Assembly (NCBI GenBank): GCA_964036195.1
Contig: OZ038451.1
Span: 14,574,529 to 14,638,528 of the forward strand
Length of the DNA: 64,000 nt
Source of the DNA: Sphaerolaimus hirsutus
Taxonomy: Eukaryota > Nematoda > Chromadorea > Monhysterida > Sphaerolaimidae
Reading direction: 5' to 3'
Made by a program: the position numbers and the translations under genes. Below, in pieces: positions 12,206 to 23,966 of this stretch. Position 1 is the first letter of the stretch, and every line of letters begins with the position of its first letter. The notes beneath the pieces were generated by a model. It ran no database searches. It was not told the origin of the DNA and saw nothing but the letters and a program-made list of their open reading frames with translations.

Positions 12206-13065
12206 TAGTGATGTAAAAAGCGCCAGATCTTTGCAAAAGAGAGCTTGCAAAAGCGCTTTTGGCATGCTTAGCGCCAAGCGCCAAAAGCGCCATGGCGCTT
12301 TTCAAGACCACGGCGCAAAGCGCCAATGGCGCCAGAGGACGTTGGCGCCAAGCGCCAATAGCGCCAGCGCCAAAAAAATTTGCTGTCCCATGCAGCAATG
12401 CCAATGCAGTGCTATTTACCCATTCATCTTGCAAGATAAATATAAGGCAACAATGATCAAGTTTTGTTCTTTTTATCATGATATTTTACAGCTGGGAGTC
12501 GGAATAACGATGGAAAACTGTTGCCGCTGAACTTTTGCAGAACTTTCTTTTGCCACAAAATCATTATGAAATGTAGTTTTAAAATTGTGGTTTGAATTTT
12601 ACATGCAAGCAAAGAAGCAGCACTTTACATTTACAACGAAAAATACATTTTGGTTGTAAATCAGATTTTAAAAACATTATTAATTGGGGGTCTTGTTGAA
12701 TGTTCTTGTAATTGCATTGATATTCTTGACAAAATAAGCAATAAATTGTTTTACCTGCAATACAGCTACACGTCTTACAGTAGTACGTTTACATGTATAC
12801 ACGCCTACCTGTGTATACACAGAAGGCCTTTTTGCATAGAATAATGGTGTATTTTTTGAACTACTTGGCGCTTTTTTGGTGCTTTTTAAAACACTAGCGC
12901 CAAGCGCCAATGGCGCCACGGCATCATAGCGCCAAGCGCCAAAAGCGCCATGGCGCTTTTCCATAGCTCAGCGCCAATGGCGCCACAGCAAAAAGGCGCC
13001 AAGCACCAAAAGCGCCATGGCGCTTTTTGCTTTGGCGCTAGCGCCATGGCGCTTTTACATCACTA
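12206..13065. mobile_element. GGCGCC-word hAT-like element, 860 bp, TSD CTCGAGAC
   Basis: Perfect 8-bp repeats CTCGAGAC lie at 12198-12205 and 13066-13073. Termini are TAGTGATGTAAAA and TTTTACATCACTA, followed by arrays of AAGCGCCAATGGCGCC, a self-complementary word. The central 480 bp (about 12400-12880) is unique and non-coding. Related copies: 58479-58762 (bounded) and partial ones at about 21334, 22350, 44567 and 59533. Confidence 0.92.
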
Positions 13066-13302
13066 CTCGAGACCCCACGAATGTTACCTTTTCGTCAGAG
13101 ATCTTGAGGGGGAGGCGATCAAAAGTATCGAATACAAAAACCAAAATGTACAGGAAACTTTTCCGAAAAAATCTGAACTGAAAATCGGGACAAACTTTGC
13201 TTTCAAGCGCATAAATGCTAGGTTAGTCACCAATTTCCAAGAGATTTCCAACCACTAGGTACCCCCCCCCCCAAAAAAAAAAAACCCGCTGGAGGAGCAA
13301 CA

Positions 13303-13462
13303 CTTAGAAAGCACAGAAAAATCAAAAATCGCGGTTGGCATTTTAGGGGGATACACCGTGTCGTCCATTCTGTTGTAATCCCGAATTGTAACAGAATGGA
13401 CGACACGGTGTATCCCCCTAAAATGCCAACCGCGATTTTTTATTTTTTCTGTGCTTTCTGAG
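13303..13462. repeat. Near-perfect hairpin, ~70-bp arms
   Basis: The left arm starts at AAGCACAGAAAAATC and the right arm ends in its complement, with a spacer of about 15 bp around 13377-13391. The arms include GCATTTTAGGGGG, also found at the outer ends of the inverted repeats at 13495-14815 and 14812-16182. It is probably a folded-back fragment of the same family. Confidence 0.8.
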
Positions 13463-13494
13463 TGTGTTGGGGCGTAGGCAAAGACTCACTGGAG

Positions 13495-14815
13495 GCGAAG
13501 GGTAGCATTTTAGGGGGGGGGGGTCCGCCTGAACCGTGCGGTTATATCCCAGGGACCGCTTGGCGAAAATTGCTCAAATTTGATTATGATATGCTTTCAT
13601 CTTGGTGCAGATGATATCTTTGACGTCAAATAGGTGATATGCAAAAATTTTTATATCGATTTGGCCCAATTTCCGAACGCGAAATTTAAAGAAAGTTTTT
13701 CGTCCAGTTTTTCCAGTGCAAATATTGCATGTTCCGAGCGCCACCGCGAAAAATCCAAAAATGTACTAAAATCGGTTGAAAAATCGCCCAGTTTTTTAAG
13801 TGCAAATTAGGGATGGCCAGCGATTTTTTTCAAGCGCTTTTTTTTTTAAAAACGCCGCTTTTTTTAAAAAAAAAGCGCAAGGGTCCCAGCGCTTTTTTTT
13901 AAAAAAAAGCGCTGGCAAAAAATTTTGTACCTATGCACTAGGTATTTTGCAATTTTTTCGCGCGCGAGCGCGCAATACCGCATGCAAATTGCCATTGGTG
14001 GTTGTTTTCATTGGTATTGTGGCATTTTTAGTGCCATTGCTTCTATTACTGCATGGTATCATGTAATCATAAGTTGTGATAAGTCAGTCAAGTATATAAT
14101 ACCCGGCCAATGTGCTTCAACACACTTTTCTACAGTGTGAAACATCAGTGTCATGTATTAGCTTTCTCTTATAGCCATATTTAAGAAGTATCCCATGCTT
14201 AACTTCACTATAAGTCACGAAACATTCACAAACGGCGATATACATTACAAGTCAACATAAAATTGGATTTTTTTTCCAGCAGAAATCAGGATTTTTAATG
14301 CTATCTCATGATTACACAGCCATTCTATGACTATATATCATCACAAGTACTACCACTTGTCTGATATACCTGTATATATTGGCTCAGAACCATATTTGGG
14401 AGCTGTTTAGGTAATGTCTTGACATTTTTTTAAAAAAAAGCGAAAAAAGCGCGTTTTTTTTAAAAAAAAGCGCGTTTTTTTAAAAAAAAAGCGCTTTTTT
14501 TGAAAAAAAAGCGGGGTCGTTAAAAAAAAGCGCTTTTTTTCCATCCCTAGTGCAAATATTGCAAATATTGCATGTTCCGGGAAAAATGCAAAAAATTACT
14601 ATTTTTCAGACCCACCCGACTCCAGACACGGGGGAGGAGTCGTATAAAAATTTAGCTCGAATTTTAACAGAGGCCCAACATGAAACCATATCAGGAGTCG
14701 TATAAAAATTTAGCTCGAATTTTAAACAGAGGCCCAACATGAACCAGTTCACAATCAGATTTGAGCAATTTTCGCCAAGTGGTTCCCGAGATATAACCGC
14801 ACGGTTCGGGCACAC
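13495..14815. mobile_element. Foldback element (GCATTTTAGGGGG ends) split by a hAT insertion
   Basis: The left part 13495-13620 (GGTTATATC...CGCTTGGCGAAAATTGCTC) is complementary to 14730-14815. The intervening DNA contains the inserted hAT-like element 13808-14549. The arms are short and diverged (multiple mismatches). No coding sequence. Confidence 0.6.
13808..14549. mobile_element. AAAAAAGCGC-word hAT-like element, 742 bp, TSD GTGCAAAT
   Basis: Perfect 8-bp repeats GTGCAAAT lie at 13800-13807 and 14550-14557. Termini are TAGGGATGG and CCATCCCTA. Subterminal arrays are AAAAAAAAGCGCTTTTTT. The interior of about 500 bp (from GCATGCAAATTGCCATTGG) is related to the interiors near 17050, 45590, 46258 and, inverted, 61442-62075. 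The frame of 88 codons over the left end is word-derived. Confidence 0.92.
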
Positions 14816-16182
14816 GGGATTTTGGGGTTAGCATTTTAGGGAGGGGGGTCCTACCCCTAGCACGTGTTTATATCTCGGGAACCGCTTGGCGAAAAATGTT
14901 GAAATTTGGATATATTATGGTTTCAGGTCGGGGCTCTCTCAGATTTCGACGAAATTTTTCTACGAGCCCCAGACCGGAGATATGGGGGGTCTATAAAAAC
15001 GTTGTCATATGCGAAAATTTTGGCTGTTTCTGAGAACACGCAAACTTTGCACATCAACAACTCGGCTATTTCTGGGCCGATTTGGATCGTTTCACAGTTA
15101 AAATGATCGGGACAACCTGCAGATCTCATATTTTTAGTTATTACAGTAATGCCTAGATCCCGTGAGCCGATTTGACCCGGTTTTTCAACACGAACAAAAT
15201 TTTTTCTGAACATGCTATCATATACTTTAGACAACGAGCATTCATATAAAACAAAAATGAGTTCAATATCTCTTTCCAATCAAAAGTTACAGCGCTTCAA
15301 ACTTTTTACTCCCATCTGCATAAATAACCACACGATGAACAATGCATGCAAGTTCAAAACTCCATATCTCTCACCATTTCTTAGCCGATTTTCACCAATG
15401 AACACTTAAAATGATCAGAATAACATGGAGATATCGCTTTTATTCACAGGTTATCCGTATATTTTATAAGATTTACAATACAAGAACTTAATGTGAACTG
15501 TTCAATGAAATTATCATTATGAAAATGCATACAAATTAACTGCGAATAAAAATGATATCTCCCTGTTATTCTGGTCATTTTAACTGTTCATTGGTTAAAA
15601 TCGGCTAAGAAATGGTCGAGATACGGAGTTTTGAACTTGCATGCATTGTTTCTCATGTGGTTATTTATGCAGATGTGAGGAAAAACTTTGAAGCGCTATA
15701 ACTTTTGATTGGAAGGAGATATTGAACTCATTTTTGTTTTATATGAATTCTCGTTGTCTAAAGTATATGATAGCATGTTCAGAAAAATTTATTGTTCGTG
15801 TTGAAAAACCGGGTCAAATCGGCACACGGGATTTAGACATTACCATAATAACTAAAAATATGAAATCTGCAGGTTGTCCCCATCATTTTAACTGCTAAAC
15901 GATCCAAATCGGCCGAGAAATAGCCGAGTTATTGATGTGCAAAGTTTGCATGTTCTCAGAGACAGCCAAAATTTTTCGCAAATGACCACGTTTTTTATAG
16001 ACCCCCCCATATCTCCGGTCTGGGGCTCGTAGAAAAAATTTCGTCGAAATCTGAGAGCCCCAACCTGAAACCATAATATATCCAAATTTCAACATTAACC
16101 ACCACGCGGTTCCCGCGATATAAAACACGTGCTAGGGGTAGGACCCCCCTCCCTAAAATGCTAACCCCAAAATCCCCTGTGG
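14812..16182. repeat. 1.37-kb inverted repeat (arms ~650 bp)
   Basis: Left arm about 14812-15455; right arm about 15546-16182, complementary with scattered mismatches. The outer ends are GGGATTTTGGGGTTAGCATTTTAGGG and its complement; the loop is about 90 bp of AT-rich DNA. Open frames occur as mirror pairs (for example at 14906 and 15888), so they are not genes. A transcript would fold into a long duplex. Confidence 0.85.
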
Positions 16183-16439
16183 GTTCGGGGGCGGACCCCT
16201 CTTATCCAAAAATTTTTGTTTCCTCGAATAACCTCCCCCAGTCTGTTTGAGGAAACGGCATAGCCCCGACGGGACTTAGGCATAGCCCCGACCACGGACC
16301 CAACATACTCGAGCGTCGCCATAATTGGCTAACGTATAACAGTACGGGACGCCAAGAAATTCTGGGTGACCCGCCCCCACCCTTCTCCTAACCCGGAAGA
16401 CCCATCTACCTATTTACATAAAGCCAGGGATAACAACAA

Positions 16440-16613
16440 CCACAAATCCAAACCAACCGTTGCGATCGGGGGACCCAGGTTAAAAACCAGCAAGATGCGA
16501 GGGACCCAGTGGCTCAGGTACAGGTCAGCCCCGCCCACCGGAACCGGAATGTCGGGTGCCGAGACGCAGCACCCGTCAGTTCCTCGCTCGCCAGCTGAAA
16601 CAACAGGTAATCG
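16440..16613. repeat. Dispersed GC-rich repeat, copy D
   Basis: Shares CCCACCGGAA, GTCGGGTGCC and GACGCAGCACC with copies at 7281, 11535 and 11963. The end GCCAGCTGAAACAACAGGTAAT looks like a splice donor context but is not supported by any neighbouring exon. Confidence 0.45.
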
Positions 16614-16849
16614 AATGTAGGTAACATTCATAACATGCATCTTTTAGCACAAAATGAGCGGTTACATCGTATGGTTTAGAAGCAGGGGGGCTAAAAACGG
16701 GAGGCCGGAAACGCTCCAGCTGATTCACATCTGAGCCAGGTGATTCTTAAATACAGTCTACTATATAGTATACAGCACTATTCCATGCAAAAGTTGACTT
16801 GAAGCAACGAACATTCAACAAAAGGCGATTTACGTAAAAAAAGGGCATT

Positions 16850-17049
16850 NNNNNNNNNNNNNNNNNNNNNNNNNNNNNNNNNNNNNNNNNNNNNNNNNNN
16901 NNNNNNNNNNNNNNNNNNNNNNNNNNNNNNNNNNNNNNNNNNNNNNNNNNNNNNNNNNNNNNNNNNNNNNNNNNNNNNNNNNNNNNNNNNNNNNNNNNNN
17001 NNNNNNNNNNNNNNNNNNNNNNNNNNNNNNNNNNNNNNNNNNNNNNNNN
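16850..17049. other. Assembly gap, 200 N
   Basis: Exactly 200 undetermined bases, the usual size of an arbitrary scaffold gap, so the true length is unknown. Frames crossing it consist largely of unknown residues and are ignored. Confidence 0.99.
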
Positions 17050-17581
17050 CACAAATTGACATTGGTGTTTGTTTTCATTGGTTTTGTGGCATTTTTAGTA
17101 TCAAAGTATCCATTTATATATGCTACCATGGGTGAATAAGCCGTCATATGTTGCTGTAGTATATAATATTGAGGTAATGTGCTTCCATGTACCTCCACAG
17201 TGTGTAACTTCACTCCCAAAGTAACAACCTCGTTTTATAACCTTGTTTGATCACTATTCCGTGCCAAACTTGACCTAAAGTCACGAACATTCGACTATAA
17301 GGCGATATACGAACGATATGTCGACGAAAAATGGATATTTTTGACACAAATCACCACTTATAATGCTATCCCATGGCTCCACAGACATTATATGGTCATA
17401 TATAACATCACAGAGTATTGCCACTGTCTGATATACCTATATATGTTGACACAAGGTTATATCTGGGAGCTTTTAAAAAAAAACGTTTTTTATTAAAAAA
17501 AAACGTTTTTTTTTAAAAAAAAACGTTTTTTTTTAAAAAAAAACATCGAGTTAAAAAAAAACGTTTTTTTTCCAACCCTAG
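17050..17581. mobile_element. Right part of a TAGGGATGG-family hAT-like element next to the gap
   Basis: The interior resembles 13808-14549 (TTGTTTTCATTGGTTTTGTGG) and the right end is an array of AAAAAAAACGTTTTTTTT followed by CCAACCCTA at about 17581. The left end is lost in, or before, the gap; 16760-16849 shows related interior sequence (ATTCCATGCAAAAGTTGACTTG). Confidence 0.6.
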
Positions 17582-17769
17582 GCCGGACAGAAAAAAGTGT
17601 CAGAAATGGCACTTTTCTGGGGCGAATTTGTGGGCTCTTTGAAATTTTTTCCGCAATTCGCCACCCCATTCTTTAATATGTATTTTCAGGTGTCAAATGT
17701 CATTACTAAACTGTCCAACAGTGCCGAAAGTGGTACTAGTACCATATATTTAGGTATAAATAGATACCT

Positions 17770-18290
17770 ATAAAGTAGACATTGGCGCCAATGCCAATAC
17801 TGCCATGGCCCTGGCGCCTACAAATGGCGCCAGCGCCATGGCTCCATTCCTTTACTATATGGCCAAATTTTAGGGGGGGGCGGTTCGCCGGGCTCCGTAT
17901 ACAATCCGCCCCCCCCCCCGCTCAAAAATCATGCGTATACGTCCCTGGTTGGGTTCAAAATATAGGCATAGAAGGGAGGAAAAGGAGAAAAATCGCTAAA
18001 AGTAGGTGAAAAATAGCTAAAAATGGATGTATAAAGACATATAGTACTAAAAATTCCTGAAAATAAGCAGTTAGACGCATGCCTAGTGATTTTGGAGGTT
18101 AAAATCTAAATAAAGGTATGAAAAATTAGGGATGAAAGATTAGGGTATAGTTTCTAAAAATCGCTCCAGATAGATATATAGTTGGTCGATTTGGGGGGGG
18201 GGGTTAGGGGATAGTAGCCCAAAATTTTGCCTCTGGGATAGATAGATAGCTGAGCGGCCTCCGGGACAGATAGATGGGCGGGTTTTTTTT
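17770..18290. repeat. Fragments of GGCGCC and CTATCTATC word elements
   Basis: 17780-17850 carries GGCGCCAATGCC-type words. 18170-18290 carries GATAGATAGCTGAGCGGCCTCC, diagnostic of the CTATCTATC family. Neither fragment has two recognisable ends. No gene. Confidence 0.55.
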
Positions 18291-18614
18291 TAGCCGTGTC
18301 ATCTGCATGCACACTTCACACCAGCCCAGGTGCACAACCAAACAGCCCAAATGAAACCCACCAATGTCGGTCGCAGAAGCGAACCCTGCAGCAGGCAGAC
18401 ACATCCGGCAGCCGGCGGACCACTGATGTAGCACAGCGCCAGCTGCCAAATAACGGGAGGCATATCGAAAATAGATCCAACTCGCGTTACAGGGCCCGGC
18501 GTCTGAAATTTTAGAGAATGGCATAAAGCAACAATAGAACAGCATTGGCATTTTTGATTGAAAGTCCACTTGGTTTGACACTCTCCATTTTTCAGCTATG
18601 TAAATAGGTATACC

Positions 18615-19029
18615 CAGGGACGTATCCAGGATTTTTGAGCGGGGGGCTGCTTGTTTACGGAGGCCGGCGAGGGGGGGCCTAAAATTTGAGCTACATAGTG
18701 GCGGAATGGCGCCATGGCGCTGGCGCCATTAGTAGGCGCCACACCATGGCGCGATTGACGTTGGCGCCAGAGCCATGAAACGCTGTTTATGTATGTAAAT
18801 ATACATACAAAACAGCAAAAAGCACAACATTGAGTGTATTTATAGCGATTTGCGGCCACTTGGAGCAAATTTGATGATAACACCTTATGTCTGGTGAAGA
18901 ATGCGCGCTTGCGCGTAAAAATTTTTACGCTGACGTTAAAAAAGTCGCATTTTCCGGTCACTTTCTGGTCTCGCCCCGGGAGGGGGGGGGGCTACAGCCC
19001 CCCCCCGCCCCCCCCTGGATACGGCCCTG
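18615..19029. mobile_element. CAGGGACGTATCCAGG hAT-like element, 415 bp, TSD GGTATACC
   Basis: Perfect 8-bp repeats GGTATACC at 18607-18614 and 19030-19037. Termini CAGGGACGTATCCAGG and CCTGGATACGGCCCTG. It contains G/C homopolymer blocks and a GGCGCC patch. The 121-codon frame on the minus strand covers the repeat and is not considered coding. Confidence 0.9.
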
Positions 19030-19034
19030 GGTAT

Positions 19035-19588
19035 ACCGTATATCCTATTTTTCAGCTATGTAAATAAGTATACCGTATATCCTCTAATAAGTCATTTTTT
19101 ATTAGGAGTTATTTTTTTATAGGAGTTATTTTTTTTCAGAAGTTTTTGAGGGGGGGGGGTGATTCGAGAGGGGGGAGTTGTTCGAGAGGGGGGAGTTATT
19201 CAATAGGAGGGAGTTATTCGAGGGGGAGTTATTTTTTTGTCAGAATTTTCAGTAAATTGCATAATTTATTTACTGCACAAGTTGGGTAAATTTGGTAACA
19301 TAATCATTTGTAGGAGTACATGATTCACGATTGAAACAGTGAAATCAATCTTAGTAAACTCTGGCTGTAAGATAATACATATTTACATATTAAATACATA
19401 AAACGTTATAAGTGAAACTAATGAAATTAAAACTATGTGAAATAAAACGTAAAACTTCTGTAAATGTGAAATGTTTTGGGGGGCGTTATTCAGGGGGGGA
19501 GTAATTTTTTCCTCACGCTCACAGGAGGGGGGACTTATTCGAGAGGGGGAGTATTCGAGAGGGTGGGACTTATTCGAAGATATACGGT
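19035..19588. repeat. TACCGTATATCC-type MITE with G-rich blocks
   Basis: Starts TACCGTATATCC (a second start is at 19068) and ends GATATACGGTA at about 19588. It has repeated GGGGGGAGTTATTCGAGAGG blocks. It is a variant of the TACCGTATTTCC family. Non-coding. Confidence 0.6.
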
Positions 19589-21330
19589 ATACAATACATA
19601 TTTGAAGGGGTTTCAAGATATTCGTATAAAAGCGCCAGATACTAGATTCTTTTTAGCCTTCCTGTACAATGAAAACTCAACTACAGTGCGCGCAGTTATT
19701 TTGCTTTGCATGCGGCGGTCAGCGTAAGCTCCGCCCAATTTCGTGTAAATGCCCACTAGCGCTAACCCCAAAAATCACGAACGTTCGGTCAGGTTGTGTG
19801 TGAGCTCAATAACGACAGTTAAATTTGTACGATTTTTTACATTTGACAGAGAACGCACATAATTTTAGCCCTCTGTGTGTACGCTCGACCCACAATTCCC
19901 ATTTTCAAGCGCGTGGTGGGCCTCGAAAGGTTCGTAAAAATCACAAGTTTGTATAGGGAAAACGGGGCGCGCGGCCGGGCCAAAATGCGCGTGCAGTTTT
20001 AAGATGTAGGCTGGCGCGAGTGCGCGGAGTAACAGTGGCACTTGGGTCGGTGCCAATACGCACAGGAATTTCTGCGCACACTGTAAGAGCCAGATAAGAC
20101 CACAATAGTCCAAAATGCGACCACAAGTCTCGTGAAACAGAACACCACTCACCTTTAAATGCAGGAAAAACTGATCGCTGTCTAAAACTGAACCACCGCT
20201 TCAGCCTAAAATCGAGGGCACCTCGCAGATCTCGCGGCGGCACCGATAAATCATAGATATCTGGAAGAGTGCCAGATAAGTGAAACCACGAAAATTACGA
20301 ATAAACACCACAGCACACCGTCGATAACTCACTCGGAAATGGCCCGTGCCAGCGATAAGAAAAAAACGTTAGAAATGCCGCCTTTGAAATGCGATATCTC
20401 AATGAATGCGAACAGGCAAGTCATTGTTAGTTTAGCTTGATTAATAATGTGATCGTGCCAAATGACAAATATGTATGGCTTGAACTGCAGCTCTGCGGAT
20501 AGGAGTTTGTTCTTGGGTGCCAACACAACTGCGGTTTCTGGACAAAAAAATAGAACGACAGCAACCTCCAGGGAACAGATGCGTGATTTTTTTCGTTTTC
20601 TTTTTAATCGGATGCAATAAAAAAGTTTCATTCGCATCTGCCTATTTCAGCCGTCGAGATATACTTTTCGAATTGTTTTGGGTATTGGTACGCGTAAAAG
20701 GCGGAGTCACTTGCGATAACACCAAATTAAATTAAGAAGTAAAAAGTTGGACCATAGCCAACGTGCAAAACTGTGTGGCTGGACACTTGCCAAACAATGT
20801 AACAGGGAATTGAGTGTAACCGGGGTGGGACGAACCCTACAGAAACTAATTGAATATTTCATACGGCAAGCTGCAGATCTAAACGCTGACGAATGCTGAT
20901 TGGATAGCACTACATCAAATTCGCGATTAAAAAAACGACCTCGTTGCCAATGTGGATGACGGTGTAGTTGGATACCTGCCAACTTAATTTATTCGAAATT
21001 GAGTGGGACAAGCGTGGGAGGAGTTACTGAGGAACTGATTTCGCTTTTCCAAAGGTAAATTGCAAATGTCACAGTTAATCAACGCTTAATGAACAGTTTT
21101 GCGAAAGGAGTAATTCGGCCCTCACGAAAGAAGCCCCGCAAACGAAAGATGTCGTAAACAACTTCGGCCCCAAACAACAAATGCAAACAAGTGTAGGTTC
21201 GATATTTATTCATTTCTGTTAGTGAACAGCGTACATTTCTAGGGGAGGGGTGTTTCTAAGAAATTTGGTAAAACTTCTAAAGCATAATTTTGAACACTTT
21301 GAACATATTCAGCATATTTTTGCGTTTTGG
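19589..21330. other. Unassigned non-repetitive stretch
   Basis: The least repetitive non-genic part of the left side. Open frames up to 102 codons (minus, 20329-20637; minus, 19941-20243) show no domain motif or consistent splice sites. I see no RNA gene. It could hold exons of a diverged gene that I do not recognise. Confidence 0.35.
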
Positions 21331-21333
21331 CTA

Positions 21334-22700
21334 GTGATGGAAAAAGCGCCAGGCTTTTGGCGCCAAGCGCCATAGCGCTTTTCTGACCACCAGCGCCAAT
21401 GGCGCCAGAGCAAAATAGCGCTAAGCGCCAAAGTCGCCATGGCGCTTTTCTGAACCTCAGCGCCAAGCGCCAATGGCGCCAGAGGGTAATGGCGCCAAGC
21501 GCCAATAGCGCCAGCGCCAAATTTGTTTTAGCTACAATGCGTTTGTGGAAGAATGAATTTGTACTGTAAATACGTATACTCGGATGACATTACGGCGTAA
21601 ATTTTCCCAGAGGAAACACTCCATCATGAAGTCATCACTTTCGTCGCTGTCATCATCTCTCGCCATCACGTGGTCAGCAGCACGTTTTCCATAAGTTCTC
21701 GGCTGGCCATCTGCCAGCCGAAGACATAACTCCTATCTGTTTTGTAGAGTATCATGTCTGCCGAGTATATCCTATTAATATGACTGTAGCATTATTGTTT
21801 TCAGCACATTTTTAGGGGTCATACTATTGCAGAGGTTGCATTAATATGGAGGGTCGCATATTCGATGTAGGCATATAGATTTGTCCCTTAATATTTATCA
21901 ATATTTCATTAATATTTTATTAATATTCACCGTATTTCCACAAAATACACCCCTCGTTTAACCCCGCTCAAAATTCTCACTGTGAAAAAATAAACCCCCG
22001 TGGGGGTATTTCGAGGAAATACAGAATAAAGTCTATAGACTCTCATATATGGCAGTTATTGTTGCGTTTTACTACGTCTGCATACGTTACACTTAACAAA
22101 TTGTACTGCGAGTTCAACAAATTTCAGGCGAAACAATCCCCCCTTGAAATATCCCCCTAAAAATTTCAACTAGGTATGAAAAATAAACCCACATGGGGAA
22201 TTTTGAAGAAATACGGTATGGCCTGCCCCTTAACACCCTTCTATTTAGCAAACCCCATTAACACCCTTCTATTTAGCAATATTTATTCAATTGTCTTCGC
22301 AATTAGTCAACAGGAGTGTCGATTTCGCTGCATTATAACAATTTTTATAATAATGGTTGGCGCTTTTTTGGCGCCATTTAAAATGCCAGCGCCAGGCGCC
22401 AATAGCGCCACCAGAAAATGGCGCCAAGCGCCAAAAGCGCCATGGCGCTTTTACAGATCCCGGCACCAAGCGCCAATGGCGCCAGAGCGTTTTAGCGCCA
22501 AGCGCCAAAAGCGCCATGGTGCTTGGCGCTAAAATGCTGTGGCGCCATTGGCGCTTGGCGCCGTGTTTCCGAAAAGCGCCATGGCGCTTTTGGCGCTACT
22601 TTCCAGTGGCGGCATTGGCGCTTGGCGCTACCATTTTTTAAAGCGCCAAAAAAGCGCCAGAGAGTGATAATTGCGCCGCGGTGTTCATGTGCCTTTTTGC
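21334..22700. repeat. Partial GGCGCC-word elements and MITE fragments
   Basis: A terminus TAGTGATGGAAAAAGCGCC begins at about 21333 and the GGCGCC array runs to about 21520 without a matching right end. A second array spans about 22355-22665. Between them, 21930-22027 and 22146-22218 are TACCGTATTTCC-type MITE pieces. The ORFs of 73-118 codons here are word translations. Confidence 0.65.
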
Positions 22701-22951
22701 CTAATTTCAGCAATTTTTGGCCATGTATGTACTTATTTTACATAGGTGTTTTACTCAGATATGTAATTTAGCTATTTTACCCTGTTATCTCACAGTTTGC
22801 ACTTAAAATCTTGAAATATCCAATTGATTGAAACTCTGCAACCCCCAACCCCCAGACAATCTTTCAACTTCTACCACTTCAGAGAGGCAATTTGCTATCT
22901 GTTTGAACCAGTCTTAGTTACCCTTGTGTGTTGATGTTGTGGTGTGATGAG

Positions 22952-22956
22952 GGTAT
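22952..22956. repeat. Target-site duplication, left (GGTA or GGTAT)
   Basis: GGTAT here is repeated at 43881-43885 right after the 3' LTR. Whether the last T belongs to the duplication or to the LTR cannot be decided because both LTRs begin with T at that point: 4 bp (LTR from 22956) or 5 bp (LTR from 22957). The pre-insertion site was a diverged repeat region. Confidence 0.8.
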
Positions 22957-23181
22957 ATTGTATTGTTGGCGTCTTGCCATAAGATCTATTGTATTGTTGG
23001 CCTTTTGCCATGAACTAAAATATCTGTTGTACTTTGGCTTGTTGCCGTGGTTACTAGGAAGAGTGACGTAGGTTGGTTGGCCCATTTACAATCGGGCAAA
23101 AGGATTACAGTTTTGTTAGGAAAAAAGATGTTTATGTCTGACATGTTGCGTGAGCTAAGCCTACGTGGGCGGGTGGCTGAG

Positions 23182-23189
23182 TATAAAAG
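23182..23189 (+). promoter_or_regulatory. TATA box of the 5' LTR
   Basis: TATAAAAG preceded by GGGCGGG. Initiation is expected about 25-30 bp downstream, near GAGGTATTCAGGG at 23200-23215. The identical box lies at 43439-43446 in the 3' LTR and could drive flanking DNA. Confidence 0.75.
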
Positions 23190-23397
23190 AGAGCCCCGGT
23201 GAGGTATTCAGGGTTCAGAACCGTGATGCAAAATATATCTAAAAGCTAGCTAAGCCAAGCTACAGCTGAAAACAGTAGCTGAAGGTCTGTGTGACAGTGC
23301 TTCGTGAACCTGAATACCGAGCCGGTGCTGTAGGATTCAGTGCCGTGTGATTCAGTATTTCGTGAGTATTTTGTGAAACATTGAAGTATTTACCATC

Positions 23398-23403
23398 AAT
23401 AAA
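23398..23403 (+). promoter_or_regulatory. Polyadenylation signal AATAAA in the LTR
   Basis: AATAAA inside CATCAATAAACAGG, about 210 bp after the TATA box, matching the position expected for the R region. The copy at 43655-43660 in the 3' LTR would end the genomic RNA. A second AATAAA lies about 90 bp further on. Confidence 0.65.
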
Positions 23404-23623
23404 CAGGTGCCAGGCAACGATCGGCTGCGTTGGCTATTCAGTAACTCAGCTCAAACGACATTGAACCCTAACTTCACAAACGTGCGCACAAATAAACATA
23501 CACTAACATCGTATGACATCTGTGAAGCCACCGGGCTCCTTTGTCCTCCTCCTGAAGTTCGTCGTAGTCGAAGTCGTGGACTCGGTTGACTGTAAAGGTT
23601 TGAGTCACAGTTCACATAGAAAA

Positions 23624-23966
23624 GTGGTGATCGTCTGTGGCGCCACGCAACGACACGAACCTGGTACGTTTGACATTTTATTGATATTTAGTTATAAAAT
23701 TTGAGACAAATTTTTTGTGTTGGGGGGAAGCCAATTTGGCGACAGAAGCCACAGTTGGCACACAGAAGAAAGCTTTGTGCTTTACACAGCAGGCAACCCC
23801 TGGGGTTGCGAGCAGATAGACACCTGGTGTCTATAAAACCACAGCAGTGCTGGTGAGATAGGCGCTAAGCGCCCGTCACACTTTGCAAGTCCCCTGGTCT
23901 CTAAGTACACAGTCAACACGGGAGTACGCATAGTATACAAAAAATTTTGACCCCAGTTTACTCACA
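23624..23966 (+). other. Leader: candidate primer-binding site and splice donor
   Basis: Two candidate primer-binding sites start with TGG: TGGTGATCGTCTG at 23625, adjoining the LTR, and TGGCGCCACGCAACG at 23638. I cannot assign a tRNA with confidence. A good donor motif CTG|GTGAGA is at 23852/23853, upstream of the Gag start, as needed for subgenomic splicing. The Gag ATG at 23967 has ACTCACAATGG context. Confidence 0.5.

Larger units (their letters stand above)
22956..23623 (+). repeat. 5' LTR
   Basis: 668 bp, matching 43213-43880 with one mismatch seen (A at about 23229 versus G in the 3' copy). It starts TATTGTATTGTTGG and ends CACATAGAAAA, so it lacks the usual TG...CA ends. It contains a TATA box (23182), a GC-rich initiation region and AATAAA (23398), giving approximate U3/R/U5 limits. 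Boundary uncertainty is one base. Confidence 0.93.

Noticed and set aside
16747..17219. Minus-strand frames of 94-129 codons
   Set aside because: Mostly unknown residues of the assembly gap.
21563..21700. Minus-strand acidic stretch resembling a protein end
   Set aside because: Short, no splice partners, next to repeat arrays; not enough to call a gene or a transposase remnant.
22959..23617. LTR limits with canonical TG...CA ends
   Set aside because: A TG start and CA end can be chosen inside the repeat, but then the flanks show no target duplication and the common sequence extends beyond on both sides.
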